64,000 nt of DNA from Azohydromonas caseinilytica (GCF_012927045.1 NZ_JABBFW010000023.1:20271-84270), one strand, 5' to 3'. Numbered from the stretch's first letter, positions 24,940-34,903 are shown. Notes: generated from the sequence alone by a model not told the origin. Numbers and translations: made by a program.

Positions 24940-26286
24940 ATGGCGAAGTCCTCGATCCCGGCGAAGAAGGAAGCACCGGCCGGCACGTTGAACAAGCCGG
25001 TGGCGGCGCTGGCCATCGTGCCGCTGAACAAGAGCCTGACGCTCACCGCGCGCAAGGCCTACAACGTGATGCTGCACATCGCGCAGCGTCAGGGCGATAC
25101 CGGCGATGCCGGCTTCAGCGCGCCGCTCAATGCCATCCTGCGCGGCTTCGGCGTGGGCTCCAACGTCGCCACCGACGCCAAGCGCTACATCGAGCAGATG
25201 ATGTCCACCAAGATCGAGTGGCGCCCGCTGAGCCGGGGTGAGCAGTGGAGCCTGCCGTCTGCGGAAACTTCGGCCGCGGCGGGGGAGGGCGAGGCGGTGG
25301 AGGCGCGCGACGAGCTGCGCATGTTCAACATGCTTTCCGAGGTGCGGCTCTACAAGAAGAACGGCGAGAACTGGGTCACCTGGTTCTACCCGCCCACCAT
25401 CAAGCAGCAGATGCTGGGCCCCAACCGCTGGGCGCGGCTGGAGCTGGAGACCATTGCCCGGCTGGGCACCTACACCGCGGTGGCGCTGTACGAGATCTGC
25501 GCCCGCTACCGCGACAACCCCGGCGGCGTGACGCTGCGCCAGCACTGGAGCTGGTGGGTGGCGGTGCTCAAGGGCTCGGAGCTGGCGCGCCAGCGCGAGT
25601 GGCGCAAGTTCAAGAACGAGTTCGTCAGCCCGGCGATCCGCGACATCAACGAGGTCAGCGACATCGAGATCGAGCTGCTCGAATACAAGGAGGGCAGGGC
25701 CATCGCCGAGGTGCAGTTCGCCGTGCGCCGCAAGCAGGGCCTGGAGGCCGCGCCGCGCATCGAGCAGCCGGCCGACGTGGCGCAGGTGTCGCGCGCGCTG
25801 GCACTGGGCATCCGCGAGGCCGACGTGGACGCCTTCATCGAGCGCTACGGCGAAGCCGCGGTGGGTCGGGCGCTGGACGCGATGCAGCGCTACGCCGGCA
25901 GTGCCGCCAGCAAGCCCATCCTCAACAAGGCGGCCTACCTGAAGACCATCCTGGCCGGGCTGGAGAACGAGGCCCGGGGCAGCCTGCCCGCGGCGCCCGG
26001 CTCGTCTGCCGCACCGGCTGCGCCGCGGACGCCGCCACTGCCCGGCGCGGCTGCGCCTGCGGTGCAGGACGAGCGCGCCCAGGCGCTGGCCCAGGCGCGG
26101 CAGGCCTTCGAGGCGCTGGCCGAGGCGGAACAGGCCGCGTGGATGGCGCGGCTGCGCGCGCATGTGCTGGCCACCGGCACGGCCTCGCCCACGCTGCTGC
26201 GCCGCCTCGATGCGCGGCAGTGGCAGTCGCCGCTGGTCCTGGCCAGCATGGCGCGCTTCTACCTGGAGCAGCAGGGCCGTTCCTGA
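24940..26286 (+). CDS. Plasmid/chromid replication initiator (Rep_3/RepB superfamily)
   Basis: A 448-residue replication initiator protein with two winged-helix domains. The first shows KSLTLTARKAYNVMLHIAQR and NVATDAKRYIEQMMSTKIEW, the second RLGTYTAVALYEICARYRDN and HWSWWVAVLKGSELARQREW. A long C-terminal part (about residues 260-448) contains an Ala/Pro-rich linker. It should bind the iterons just upstream and open the origin. No Shine-Dalgarno sequence is evident before the ATG, which suggests deliberately low expression. Its presence with parAB is the main evidence that this window is a secondary-replicon origin. Confidence 0.9.
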   Translation: MAKSSIPAKKEAPAGTLNKPVAALAIVPLNKSLTLTARKAYNVMLHIAQRQGDTGDAGFSAPLNAILRGFGVGSNVATDAKRYIEQMMSTKIEWRPLSRGEQWSLPSAETSAAAGEGEAVEARDELRMFNMLSEVRLYKKNGENWVTWFYPPTIKQQMLGPNRWARLELETIARLGTYTAVALYEICARYRDNPGGVTLRQHWSWWVAVLKGSELARQREWRKFKNEFVSPAIRDINEVSDIEIELLEYKEGRAIAEVQFAVRRKQGLEAAPRIEQPADVAQVSRALALGIREADVDAFIERYGEAAVGRALDAMQRYAGSAASKPILNKAAYLKTILAGLENEARGSLPAAPGSSAAPAAPRTPPLPGAAAPAVQDERAQALAQARQAFEALAEAEQAAWMARLRAHVLATGTASPTLLRRLDARQWQSPLVLASMARFYLEQQGRS

Positions 26287-26329
26287 AGGCGGCCGGGCGC
26301 ACGCAGCCCATGGCCGGACCGCTGCCGAT

Positions 26330-27136
26330 TCAGTTCGCGAGCGCCCGTCCCGCAACGCGGCGGCGCAGCAGCACCAGCAGCCCCAGGCCTGTACCCGTCA
26401 GCAGCAGTGCGGAGGGCTCGGGCACGGTCGTGACTTGCACGCGGAAGGCGCCGGCGTTGTTGCTCCACTCCGCGCCGTCCATGGTGCCCAGGAACAGCCG
26501 CGTCGCGCCCTCCGGGGCGAAGAAGCGCTGCTCGCGGCCGGAGCCGCGCCCGGTGAGCCCATCGCCGATGAAGAACGGCTGCTGCAGCTCGGGATGGAGG
26601 CTCAGAAAAGCGCGGCCCAGCCCCGCGGACGAGAAGTCCAGCATGGCCGGCGTCGCCTGCGCATCGGGTGGGTTGGGGCCCAGGAACACGCCGATCAGCG
26701 AATTGATGGGCGCGCGCACGTCGGACAGGCCGTTGAACGGCCGGTGGTTGAAGACGTCGGCCGCGCCGTTCTGCCCCGCGATGGGGCCGTCGGGACCAGG
26801 GAAGGCCCGGCCGCAATCCGGGCAGCAGATGACGCTCGGACTGTCCGCGCCGCAGTTGGCCACGGCGCCGGTCACGCGGAAGGACAGAGCGCGTGAGCCC
26901 CGCAGTTCCAGCCCCTGCACCAGGACCGGCGACTGGAAGGGCGCCGTATCGAACTCGTCCACGGTGCCGGCCGGAGCGCCGGCCAGCCAGGGGTTGGATG
27001 TGCCGGGTACGTGGACCCGGATGGTGGCGCCGGCCAGCGACGAGGCCAGCGCCAGCAGAGCCACGAGAGCCAGACGCAGGAGCCGGGGCATGAGCAAGCC
27101 CGCCGGCGGCGGTGCATGAAAGGCATGAGCACGCAT
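26330..27136 (-). CDS. PEP-CTERM sorting-domain protein
   Basis: A 268-residue secreted protein of unknown function. A signal peptide with hydrophobic core LRLALVALLALASSLAGA is followed by a beta-rich extracellular domain, then the C-terminal sorting signal VPEPSALLLTGTGLGLLVLL and a basic tail (RRRVAGRALAN). The signal is recognised by exosortase and the protein anchored or released at the surface. The ATG at 27136 has GGAGG upstream; an internal ATG at 27091 would give a shorter signal peptide. CCPDCGRAFPG suggests a small cysteine loop. No exosortase gene is nearby. Confidence 0.82.
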   Translation of the reverse strand: MRAHAFHAPPPAGLLMPRLLRLALVALLALASSLAGATIRVHVPGTSNPWLAGAPAGTVDEFDTAPFQSPVLVQGLELRGSRALSFRVTGAVANCGADSPSVICCPDCGRAFPGPDGPIAGQNGAADVFNHRPFNGLSDVRAPINSLIGVFLGPNPPDAQATPAMLDFSSAGLGRAFLSLHPELQQPFFIGDGLTGRGSGREQRFFAPEGATRLFLGTMDGAEWSNNAGAFRVQVTTVPEPSALLLTGTGLGLLVLLRRRVAGRALAN

Positions 27137-27431
27137 GAGCCTGATCCTCCAGTCCGGGGTGGAAATGGAGGAGGCAGAGTAGGAAGCGGCCCATGCCCGG
27201 CACATCCCGCCCGTGGGCTGGCTGGAGGCGGGGGGTACGGAAACATGCAGTCGCAGGCGTCAGGACCCTGCAGCGCCTGTCCCACCCCGCTTGCACTTCA
27301 GTACGTTCGCACGCGGCTGTTCAGGTAGCTGTGACCGGAAGTGAGCGCGCCGACGGCAGCGCCAGTGCCAGGCTGGCGCCGTGCCCGGCGCGATTGCGGA
27401 TCAGGGCGCGCGGGGCGCGCCCGGCAGTTCA
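27137..27431. other. Intergenic gap without recognised features
   Basis: About 295 bp between the PEP-CTERM gene and the glutaredoxin stop codon. It should hold the PEP-CTERM promoter, but no convincing -35/-10 pair, repeat or small gene is visible. Confidence 0.5.
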
Positions 27432-27686
27432 TCAGGCCGGGCGTGCCTGGGCGATCTGCGCCAGCGCTGCCTGCAGGCCGGCCACGCCGCCCACGCGCTG
27501 GTCGTTGATGAAGACCTGCGGCATCTGCCGCACGCCGGGGCCGCAGCGCTCGTAGAAGGCCAGGCGCTGCGCCTCGTCATCGATCTGGATGACCTCAAAG
27601 GGCAGTCCGCGGCTCTCCAGCAGCTTCTTGGCGGTGTCGCACTGGGGGCAGGCGCTCTTGCTGTAGACGACGATCTTGAGGTTCAT
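27432..27686 (-). CDS. Glutaredoxin-like protein
   Basis: An 84-residue thioredoxin-fold protein with the dithiol active site CPQC (YSKSACPQCDTAKKLLESRG), the cis-Pro segment RQMPQVFINDQRVGG and the terminal helix. It reduces disulfides or glutathionylated proteins in the cytoplasm. CPQC rather than CPYC is a known variant. The start at 27686 is at the natural domain boundary (MNLKIVVYSKSA); longer in-frame starts are GC-rich read-in. It is followed on the same strand by no close gene. Confidence 0.88.
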   Translation of the reverse strand: MNLKIVVYSKSACPQCDTAKKLLESRGLPFEVIQIDDEAQRLAFYERCGPGVRQMPQVFINDQRVGGVAGLQAALAQIAQARPA

Positions 27687-27747
27687 GGCGGCTTGCAAAA
27701 AGGCGCGAGTATCGCCGCCCCCGGCGCGCCGGGCCGGCCGCGCGGGC

Positions 27748-28764
27748 TCAGTGCGGCACCCAGCGCGCGATGCGGGCAAACAGCTTCTTCAGGTCCTCGG
27801 CCTCGTAGCGGCCCAGGCCCGGATCGTCGTTGGCGGCGAAGGCGTCCGCGATCTCCTGCCAGTCGGGCTCCAGCAGGTGCTGGCGCGCCAGCGCCAGCAG
27901 CGGGCCTTCCTCCTGCGTCATGTGGGCCCACAGCGCGGTGGCGAAGGTCTGCACCGTGTCCTGCAGCGCCGGCAACGCCTCCGGCGCGCCGGCGGCGCAG
28001 CGGTCCACCAGCCGCGTCATGCGCCGCACCGCCTCGTACTCGGCCTCGTGCTGGCGCTCCAGCTCCTCCAGCAGCGTCTGTGCGCCGGGGTGGCGCTGCA
28101 GCAGCCGCGCGTGCAGGTGGCGCTCTTCCTTGGGATGGTGCAGCCGCTCCGGAAAGTCGCGCAGGTACTGCAGCATGGGCCGCAGCGTCACCACGTCCAG
28201 TCGCCCGCCCTGGCGCGCCTCGGCCACCAGGGCCAGCATGCCCTTGACCACCACCGCCATGGAGCGGTGCTCGTCGAGCAGCGCGGCCGTGGCGCGCTCG
28301 GCCGCCGTCAGCGGCTCGTCGCGCTCGATGCGCGTCACCAGCACCGGCATCTTGGCCTGGCGCAGCACCTTCTCGGTGTGCGAGCCATGCCGCCAGGTGC
28401 GCATGCCGCGCAGGCCGTGCGAGGCCATCACGATCAGGTCGCAGCCCAGCTCCTGGGCCACCTCCAGGATCGCCTGCGCGGGCCGCTCGGTGATGCGGGC
28501 CTGGGTGGCGCAGGGCACGCCCAGCGCGGCGGCCTCGGCCTGGGCCTTGCCCAGCAGCGCGTCGCTGTCGCCCTGCGCCTCCAGCGCGAACAAGGCCGGA
28601 TGGAAGTCGCGCAGCTGCGCGCCCTCGCCGGTGGCGCCAAGGTCGGGCCTGGCATGGAAGAAAGTGATGCGCGCCCCCAGGCGCTGCGCAAGCTGCGTGG
28701 CTTGCGCAATGTTCAGGGTGGACAGCGCGGAGCCGTCCACCGGCACGAGCAGGTGCTGGTACAT
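27748..28764 (-). CDS. UspA-hemerythrin fusion protein
   Basis: A 338-residue two-domain protein. Residues 1-145 form a universal stress domain (YQHLLVPVDGSALSTLNIA, CDLIVMASHGLRGMRTW, GSHTEKVLRQAKMPVLVT) with the ATP-binding GxGS-like loop. Residues 160-335 form a four-helix hemerythrin HHE domain with His/Glu in the expected helices (FPERLHHPKEERHLH, LERQHEAEYEAVRR, LWAHMTQEEGPLL). The HHE part could bind a di-iron centre sensing O2, NO or peroxide, while UspA binds ATP; the fusion suggests stress sensing. The ATG at 28764 begins the Usp domain. Confidence 0.85.
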   Translation of the reverse strand: MYQHLLVPVDGSALSTLNIAQATQLAQRLGARITFFHARPDLGATGEGAQLRDFHPALFALEAQGDSDALLGKAQAEAAALGVPCATQARITERPAQAILEVAQELGCDLIVMASHGLRGMRTWRHGSHTEKVLRQAKMPVLVTRIERDEPLTAAERATAALLDEHRSMAVVVKGMLALVAEARQGGRLDVVTLRPMLQYLRDFPERLHHPKEERHLHARLLQRHPGAQTLLEELERQHEAEYEAVRRMTRLVDRCAAGAPEALPALQDTVQTFATALWAHMTQEEGPLLALARQHLLEPDWQEIADAFAANDDPGLGRYEAEDLKKLFARIARWVPH

Positions 28765-28896
28765 GACAAAACTGAGACACAACCAGCCGCCAGTGTGGCC
28801 GTGCGCGGGCGCCGCCGGCTGGACCTGTCTCAAGCCCGCCACGCCGGCGCGCCGGCCGGCGTGAAGGGCGCACGAAGCTGCGGTGCGCCGCGCGGC

Positions 28897-29142
28897 TTAA
28901 TGCGGCGCCTGGACGTGCAGCAAGGCGTTGAGCTGGTCCACCAGCGGCACCCAGTCCGCGTCGTCGTGGAACTCCTCGTTCAGGAACTGCGCCTGCGCAG
29001 GCGTCCAGAAGGGTGCGTCGGCCAGCCGCATGCCTTGGGGCAGCGGCCGGTGCATCTCGATGAAGCGCTCGATCTCGGCCCTGGAGCTGGGCAGTCCCAG
29101 CTGATCGAACAGCTCTTTCAGGTCGTGGTTTGGAAGTTCCAT
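28897..29142 (-). CDS. DUF2789 small protein
   Basis: An 81-residue protein matching DUF2789: LPNHDLKELFDQLGLPSS, IERFIEMHRPLP and FWTPAQAQFLNEEFHDDADW. The function of the family is unknown; members are small, acidic and cytoplasmic. AAGG lies seven bases before the ATG. It sits between two stress-associated genes on the same strand. Confidence 0.82.
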   Translation of the reverse strand: MELPNHDLKELFDQLGLPSSRAEIERFIEMHRPLPQGMRLADAPFWTPAQAQFLNEEFHDDADWVPLVDQLNALLHVQAPH

Positions 29143-29242
29143 GGCGGTGCCTTTCCCTTGCATTGGTCGAACGGGCGGGTGGCGCCACGGCGCATCCATG
29201 GGCCGGCCCTGCACCGCCCGGGCAAAGCCCGGGCCCGCCTCT

Positions 29243-29770
29243 TCAATGCATGCGCACCTGGCCGTGGTCACCCATGTCCTTGGGTGGCTGGCCGGTCAGG
29301 GCCGCGCGCGCCATCTTGTAGAGCTGCACCGGCTTGCTCTCCTTGACGTCCCAGTACTCGGCGTGCGTGATGCGCACGCGCACCAGCACCACGTCCGGAT
29401 CGTCCGGGCCGTTGGGGAACCAGGCCTGGGTGGGCGTGTTCCACAGCGCGCGGCGCAGCTGCGGGTCCTTCACCGCCTCGGCCAGGCCCGACACCGACAC
29501 GTAGGTGTCGCTGGAGGTGTCGGCATAGGCGACGTTGACCTGCTGCTCGCGCTGCACGTCGGCAAAGGGCTCGCTGCTGCGCGACATGAAGAACCACAGC
29601 GCATCGGCCTCCTCGTCGCGGCGGTTCTGCGTCGTCATGGGGCGCGAGTGCAGATGGCCGTTCTCATGGCGCGTGGTGAACATGCCGAAGCGCATGCCCT
29701 TGATCATGTCCCACAACTTGCCGATGTCCTGGGTGTCCTGACTTGCGGTGGTGGGGTGTTGGCTGCCCAT
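29243..29770 (-). CDS. Pyridoxamine-5'-phosphate-oxidase-like general stress protein
   Basis: A 175-residue split-barrel flavin-binding protein of the general stress protein 26 type. Signatures are WDMIKGMRFGMFTTRHENGH, LWFFMSRSSEPFADVQREQQ and TYVSVSGLAEAVKD. Family members bind FMN or F420-like cofactors and are induced by salt, acid or phosphate stress; true pyridoxine oxidase residues are not all present. It is divergent from the NfeD gene at 29915. Confidence 0.85.
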   Translation of the reverse strand: MGSQHPTTASQDTQDIGKLWDMIKGMRFGMFTTRHENGHLHSRPMTTQNRRDEEADALWFFMSRSSEPFADVQREQQVNVAYADTSSDTYVSVSGLAEAVKDPQLRRALWNTPTQAWFPNGPDDPDVVLVRVRITHAEYWDVKESKPVQLYKMARAALTGQPPKDMGDHGQVRMH

Positions 29771-29914
29771 GCGTGCTTCCTTGTTGATGGTGGGCCGGAG
29801 CCCGGAAGCCGGAACTCGGCAAGGCCCATTCCCGCACGGGTGGCGCGGGCGTCACTCCCTGCCGGGCACCGGCGCGGCTGGCCGCGCCACTGCGGCGGGC
29901 GTAGCATCCCCGGC

Positions 29915-31276
29915 ATGAGGATGGCTCGCCTGTGGCTGTGCAGCCTGGCCCTCGCCGCCGGGCTGGCCGGCCTCATGCAGCCCGTGGCCGGGGCGGGCGC
30001 CGGCGCTCCCGTGCTGACGCTGGCGGTGGCCGGCCCCATCGGCCCGGCCACCGCGCTGCGGCTGCAGCGCGCGCTGCAGCGGGCCCGGGAGCAGCAGGCC
30101 GCGCTGCTGGTGCTGCAGCTCGACACGCCCGGCGGGCTGGACGTGGCGATGCGCGACATCATCAAGTCGATGCTGGCCTCGCCCGTGCCGGTGGCGGTGT
30201 TCGTGGCGCCGCAGGGCGCACGCGCCGCCAGTGCCGGCACCTTCATCCTCTACGCCGCGCACGTGGCCGCCATGGCGCCCGCCACCAACCTGGGCGCGGC
30301 CACGCCGGTGGCGATCGGCCTGCCCGGCGGCGCGCCGGACAAGCCGCCCGCCGCGGCTTCGGCGCCCGACGCCATGACCGCCAAGCGCCTCAATGACGCC
30401 GTGGCCTACATCCGCGGCCTGGCGCAGCTGCGCGGGCGCAACGCCGACTGGGCCGAGCGCGCGGTGCGCGAGGCCGCCAGCCTGGACGCGCGCGCGGCGC
30501 TGGCGCAGGGCGTGATCGAGGTCATGGCCGCCGACCTGCCCGAGCTGCTGCGCCGCATCGACGGCCGCGAGCTGCAGCTGGGCGAGCGCCGCGTGCGCCT
30601 GGCCACCGCGCAGGCGCCGGTGCAGGTGCTGGAGCCCGATTGGCGCGACCAGCTGCTGGCCACGCTCAGCGACCCCGGCGTGGCGCTGGCGCTGATGACG
30701 CTGGGCCTCTACGGCCTGCTGTTCGAGTTCGCCAGCCCCGGCTTCGTGCTGCCGGGCGTGGTGGGCGGCGTGTCGCTGCTGCTGGGGCTGTACGGGCTGC
30801 AGATGCTGCCCATCAACCATGCCGGGCTGGCGCTGCTGCTGCTGGGCCTGGGCTTCATGGTGGCAGAGCTGTTCGTTCCCAGTTTCGGCGTGCTGGGGCT
30901 GGGCGGCCTGGCGGCCTTTGCCTTTGGTGCGGCCATGCTGATCGACAGCGGCACGCCGGGCCTGGCCATCCCGTGGACGCTGATCGCGCTGCTGTGCCTG
31001 AGCTCGGCGGCCTTCATCTTCGGCGTGGTGGGCCTGGCCCTGCGGGCGCGGCGCCGGCCGCAGGTCGGCGGCGCCGCGGCGCTGCTGGGCGTGCGCGGGG
31101 AACTGATCGAGCATGACGGCGACACGGGCTGGGCCCGCGTCAACGGCACGCCATGGCGGGTGCGCGGCGTGGCCGGGCTGAGGCCCGGACAGCCCGTGCA
31201 GGTCACGGGCGTGGACGGGCTGACGCTGCGGGTGCGCGCGGCCGAGCCCGGCAACGACAGGGAGGAGGTGCGCTGA
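29915..31276 (+). CDS. NfeD-family membrane serine protease (ClpP-class)
   Basis: A 453-residue long-form NfeD protein. A signal peptide is followed by a ClpP-like protease domain with [20 protein letters not shown] and catalytic Ser in [15 protein letters not shown]. Five or six membrane helices follow (about residues 260-385) and then an OB-fold C-terminus ([20 protein letters not shown]). In characterised homologues it cleaves the C-terminal region of stomatin, and the next gene encodes exactly such a partner. The stop overlaps the slipin start by one base, so the pair is translationally coupled. Confidence 0.9.
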   Translation: MRMARLWLCSLALAAGLAGLMQPVAGAGAGAPVLTLAVAGPIGPATALRLQRALQRAREQQAALLVLQLDTPGGLDVAMRDIIKSMLASPVPVAVFVAPQGARAASAGTFILYAAHVAAMAPATNLGAATPVAIGLPGGAPDKPPAAASAPDAMTAKRLNDAVAYIRGLAQLRGRNADWAERAVREAASLDARAALAQGVIEVMAADLPELLRRIDGRELQLGERRVRLATAQAPVQVLEPDWRDQLLATLSDPGVALALMTLGLYGLLFEFASPGFVLPGVVGGVSLLLGLYGLQMLPINHAGLALLLLGLGFMVAELFVPSFGVLGLGGLAAFAFGAAMLIDSGTPGLAIPWTLIALLCLSSAAFIFGVVGLALRARRRPQVGGAAALLGVRGELIEHDGDTGWARVNGTPWRVRGVAGLRPGQPVQVTGVDGLTLRVRAAEPGNDREEVR

Positions 31277-32061
31277 TGGACGCTTTGCTGCCCGCGGGCT
31301 TTTCGGTGCTGCTGCTGTTCGGCCTGCTGATGCTGCTCATCAGCGCGCTGCGCATCCTGCGCGAGTACGAGCGCGGCGTGGTGTTCCAGCTCGGCCGCTT
31401 CTGGAAGGTGAAAGGGCCGGGCTTGGTGCTGCTGATCCCCGGCATCCAGCAGATGGTGAAGGTGGACCTGCGCGTGCGCGTGATCGACGTGCCGGCGCAG
31501 GACGTGATCACGCGCGACAACGTCTCGGTCAAGGTCAACGCGGTGCTGTACTTCCAGGTCATCGATCCGCAGCGCGCCATCATCGCCGTCGAAAATTTCC
31601 TGGGCGCCACCAGCCAGCTGGCGCAGACCACGCTGCGCGCGGTGCTGGGCAAGCACGAGCTCGACGAGCTGCTGGCCGAGCGCGAGCGCATGAACCTGGA
31701 CATCCAGAAGATCCTGGACAGCCAGACCGACAGCTGGGGCATCAAGGTCACCAACGTCGAGATCAAGCACGTGGACCTGAGCGAGTCGATGGTGCGGGCC
31801 ATCGCGCGCCAGGCCGAGGCCGAGCGCGAGCGCCGCGCCAAGGTGATTCACGCCGAGGGCGAGCTGCAGGCCTCGCAGCAGCTGGCGCAGGCCGCCGAGA
31901 TCCTGGGCCGCCAGCCGCAGGCGCTGCAGCTGCGCTACCTGGAGACGCTGACCGTCATCGCTGCCGACAAGAATTCGACCATCGTCTTCCCGCTGCCCGT
32001 GGACATCCTGGGCCCGCTGCTCGACACGCTGCGGCAGTCCGGGGCACGCCGGGACGTCTGA
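31276..32061 (+). CDS. Slipin (stomatin-like SPFH protein)
   Basis: A 261-residue stomatin homologue: one N-terminal membrane hairpin or helix, then [20 protein letters not shown], the SPFH domain ([40 protein letters not shown]) and an Ala/Glu-rich coiled coil. It ends with [14 protein letters not shown]. It forms membrane microdomain scaffolds and is the substrate or partner of the upstream NfeD protease. GGAGGAGG precedes the ATG. Confidence 0.92.
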   Translation: MDALLPAGFSVLLLFGLLMLLISALRILREYERGVVFQLGRFWKVKGPGLVLLIPGIQQMVKVDLRVRVIDVPAQDVITRDNVSVKVNAVLYFQVIDPQRAIIAVENFLGATSQLAQTTLRAVLGKHELDELLAERERMNLDIQKILDSQTDSWGIKVTNVEIKHVDLSESMVRAIARQAEAERERRAKVIHAEGELQASQQLAQAAEILGRQPQALQLRYLETLTVIAADKNSTIVFPLPVDILGPLLDTLRQSGARRDV

Positions 32062-32098
32062 GCCACTTCACTCATCACACCAACCCACCGGGAGGACC

Positions 32099-32980
32099 AT
32101 GCCTGCACTGCCGCCGCTCTACCGCGACTTCGCCACCCAGGACGACATCGACCGCCAGTACAACCCCTCGCTGGCGCTGTCCGACCCCGGCGCGGAAATG
32201 CGGCACTACGTCGACACCAGCCGCCTGGCGCGCGAGCGGCTGCGCTGCGTGCTGGACGTGCCCTACGGGCCGACCCGCGCCGAGACGCTGGACATCTTCC
32301 CCGCGGCGCGGCCGGGCGCGCCGGTGTTCGTGTTCTTCCACGGCGGCTACTGGCGCTCGCTCAGCGCCGCGGACTTCAGCTGCGTGGCGCTGGGGCCGCA
32401 GGCGCTGGGCATCACCACCGTGGTCGTCAACTACGCGCTGTGCCCGCGGGTGAGCCTGGACGAGATCACGCGCCAGGCCCGTGCCGCCGTGGCCTGGGTG
32501 CTGCGCCACATCGACGCGCATGGCGGCGACCCGGCCCGGCTCGCCATCGGCGGCCATTCCGCCGGCGCGCAGCTGGCGGCGATGTGCCTGGCCACGCCCT
32601 GGCTGCGCGACTACGGCCTGCCCGACGACCCCTTTGCCGCAGCGCTGCTGTTCAGCGGCCTGTACGAGCTGGAGCCGCTGCGCTGGAGCTACCTGCAGCC
32701 CATGATCCAGCTCGACGACGGCGTGATCCGCCGCAACTCGCCCGTGCGGCTGGTGCGGCCCTGTGCCACGCGCGCCTGGCTCACCTGGGGCGCGCAGGAG
32801 TCCGGCGAGTTCGCGCGCCAGTCCACCGACTTCGCCCAGGCCTGGCGCCGCTGCGGCAACCCGGCGGAGCTGGTGGCCGTCGAGAACACGCACCACTTTT
32901 CGGTCATCCACGGGCTGGAGGACCCGGGCAGCCCGATGTGCCGCTGGCTGGCCCGGGGACTGGGCATCAGGCCGGAGTGA
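32099..32980 (+). CDS. Alpha/beta hydrolase, arylformamidase-like
   Basis: A 293-residue alpha/beta hydrolase with the HGGYW oxyanion motif (FVFFHGGYWRSLSAADF), nucleophile GGHSAGAQLAA and terminal His in ENTHHFSVIHGL. HGGxW together with GxSxG is typical of eukaryotic-type kynurenine formamidases and carbamate or ester hydrolases. Tryptophan 2,3-dioxygenase is encoded 7.5 kb away, which fits hydrolysis of N-formylkynurenine, though the gene is not in that operon. It starts 37 bp after the slipin gene with GGAGG upstream. Confidence 0.82.
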   Translation: MPALPPLYRDFATQDDIDRQYNPSLALSDPGAEMRHYVDTSRLARERLRCVLDVPYGPTRAETLDIFPAARPGAPVFVFFHGGYWRSLSAADFSCVALGPQALGITTVVVNYALCPRVSLDEITRQARAAVAWVLRHIDAHGGDPARLAIGGHSAGAQLAAMCLATPWLRDYGLPDDPFAAALLFSGLYELEPLRWSYLQPMIQLDDGVIRRNSPVRLVRPCATRAWLTWGAQESGEFARQSTDFAQAWRRCGNPAELVAVENTHHFSVIHGLEDPGSPMCRWLARGLGIRPE

Positions 32981-33367
32981 GGATTGTTCTCTGCCGGTTG
33001 ACCATCAAGTCAGTCGGGGCTTATTCACTGAGTTCACTGTTTCCCCAGGGTTGACGATCCTGCTGTAAGAAGCGGGCGGGCCATTTCATGTGGGGCAGGC
33101 CATGTGCTGCCAACCCCCGCGGCCCCAGCCCCGCATGGGGACGCGGGGCCGCTCGCCCCGCGTCGCTCCGGTGCCTGGGAAGGCACCCGCTCCGGGTCAC
33201 CGTAACTGCCATCGGTGTAAGTCCCAGGGTATTCAGGCCCTTGGATGCCTTGTTTGCAGCGATTTATGTATACAAAATTGGCGCACGATCTGCGGACAAG
33301 ACGCGACAGCGGCAGACGCGGACTCGGAGCCGTCACAAGACGACCTCAATGGAGCGATGGAGACAGC
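32981..33367. other. Intergenic region upstream of NCS1 transporter
   Basis: About 390 bp without a gene. It has an AT-rich part at 33255-33285 with a GTATAC-centred palindrome (listed separately). The rest, including the GC-rich segment near 33100-33230, shows no small gene or clear terminator. Confidence 0.5.
33263..33277. promoter_or_regulatory. Candidate GntR operator
   Basis: TTTATGTATACAAAA is a near-perfect palindrome centred on GTATAC, about 90 bp upstream of the transporter start codon. FadR-type GntR proteins favour symmetric TTGTATACAA-like sites, and a GntR gene closes this gene set at 35702-36505. Assignment is inferred from pattern and position. Confidence 0.5.
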
Positions 33368-34852
33368 ATGAACACGATCGCCACCGGAGTGGTTGCAGGC
33401 GATATCGCCGCACCCGCGCATGACGAGGAATCGAACGCGTTGATCAAGCCGGGCTACGACCCGCGGCTGACCAACGAGGACCTGGCGCCGCTCAAGCGCC
33501 AGAGCTGGGGCCAATACAACATCTTTGCCTTCTGGATGTCGGACGTGCACAGCGTCGGCGGCTACATCACCGCGGGCAGCCTGTTCGCGCTGGGGCTCTC
33601 CAGCTGGCAGGTGCTGGTGTCGCTGCTGGTGGGCATCTGCATCGTGCAGTTCTTCTGCAACCTGGTGGCCAAGCCCAGCCAGGTCACGAGCACGCCGTAC
33701 CCGGTGATCTGCCGCGCCAGCTTCGGCGTGCTGGGCGCCAACATCCCGGCCGTGATCCGCGGCCTCATCGCCGTGGCCTGGTACGGCATCCAGACCTACC
33801 TGGCCTCGGCCGCCTTCATGGTGCTGGCGCTGCACTTCTTCCCGCACCTGGCGCCCTACGCCGACGTGCAGCAGCACGGCTTCGTGGGCCTGTCCACGCT
33901 GGGCTGGGTCGCGTTCATGGTGATGTGGGTGCTGCAGGCCATCGTGTTCTGGCACGGCATGGAGTCGATCCGCAAGTTCATCGACTGGGCCGGCCCGGCG
34001 GTGTACGTGGTGATGGGCGTGCTGTGCGGCTGGCTGGTGTGGAAGGCCGGCTGGAGCAACATCAACATGAACCTGGGCGGCGTGAAGTTCGAGGGCTGGG
34101 ACGCACTGCCGGTGATGCTGTCGGCCATCGCGCTGGTGGTGAGCTACTTCAGCGGCCCGATGCTCAACTTCGGCGACTTCTCGCGCTACGGCAAGAGCTT
34201 CGACGCGGTGAAGAAGGGCAACTTCTGGGGCCTGCCGGTCAACTTCGTGTTCTTCTCGCTGCTGACCGTTCTGACCACCGCCGCGACGCTGCCGGTGTTC
34301 GGCGAGCTGATCACCGACCCGGTGCACACCGTCAGCAAGATCGACAGCACCACCGCCGTTGTGCTGGGCGCACTGACCTTCATGGTCGCCACCATCGGCA
34401 TCAACATCGTCGCCAACTTCGTCTCGCCGGCCTTTGACTTCTCCAACGTCAACCCGCAGAAGATCAGCTGGCGCACCGGCGGCATGATCGCCGCGGTGGG
34501 TTCCATCTTCATCACGCCCTGGAACCTCTACAACAACCCCGAAGTCATCCACTACACGCTGGACATCCTGGGCTCCTTCATCGGCCCGCTGTTCGGCATC
34601 CTCATCGCCGACTTCTACTTCGTGCAGAAGCAGCAGGTCTTGGTCGACGACCTCTACACCCTGAGCCCCAAGGGCCGCTACTGGTATCAGAACGGCGTCA
34701 ACCGCCGGGCCGTGGCCGCGATGGTGCCGGCGGCGCTGGTCCCGATGCTGTGCGTGGTGGTGCCCGACTGGCGCGGCGCGGCCAACTACGCCTGGTTCAT
34801 CGGCACCGGCCTGGGCTTCGTCTTCCACGTGCTGCTGAGCCGCAAGCGCTGA
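33368..34852 (+). CDS. NCS1-family nucleobase/hydantoin/allantoin transporter
   Basis: A 494-residue permease with 12 hydrophobic helices and the NCS1 signatures LTNEDLAPLKRQSWGQYNIF, HSVGGYITAGSLFALGLSSW, GPMLNFGDFSRYGKSF and ITPWNLYNNPEVIHYTLDI. NCS1 proteins couple Na+ or H+ to uptake of cytosine, purines, allantoin or hydantoins. The racemase encoded 51 bp downstream points to a hydantoin or allantoin. GGAG precedes the ATG. Confidence 0.9.
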   Translation: MNTIATGVVAGDIAAPAHDEESNALIKPGYDPRLTNEDLAPLKRQSWGQYNIFAFWMSDVHSVGGYITAGSLFALGLSSWQVLVSLLVGICIVQFFCNLVAKPSQVTSTPYPVICRASFGVLGANIPAVIRGLIAVAWYGIQTYLASAAFMVLALHFFPHLAPYADVQQHGFVGLSTLGWVAFMVMWVLQAIVFWHGMESIRKFIDWAGPAVYVVMGVLCGWLVWKAGWSNINMNLGGVKFEGWDALPVMLSAIALVVSYFSGPMLNFGDFSRYGKSFDAVKKGNFWGLPVNFVFFSLLTVLTTAATLPVFGELITDPVHTVSKIDSTTAVVLGALTFMVATIGINIVANFVSPAFDFSNVNPQKISWRTGGMIAAVGSIFITPWNLYNNPEVIHYTLDILGSFIGPLFGILIADFYFVQKQQVLVDDLYTLSPKGRYWYQNGVNRRAVAAMVPAALVPMLCVVVPDWRGAANYAWFIGTGLGFVFHVLLSRKR

Positions 34853-34903
34853 AACGCCACGCCGTCGCGACCGCAACCTCTTTCCGGCCCCAGGCCCGCT
34901 CCC

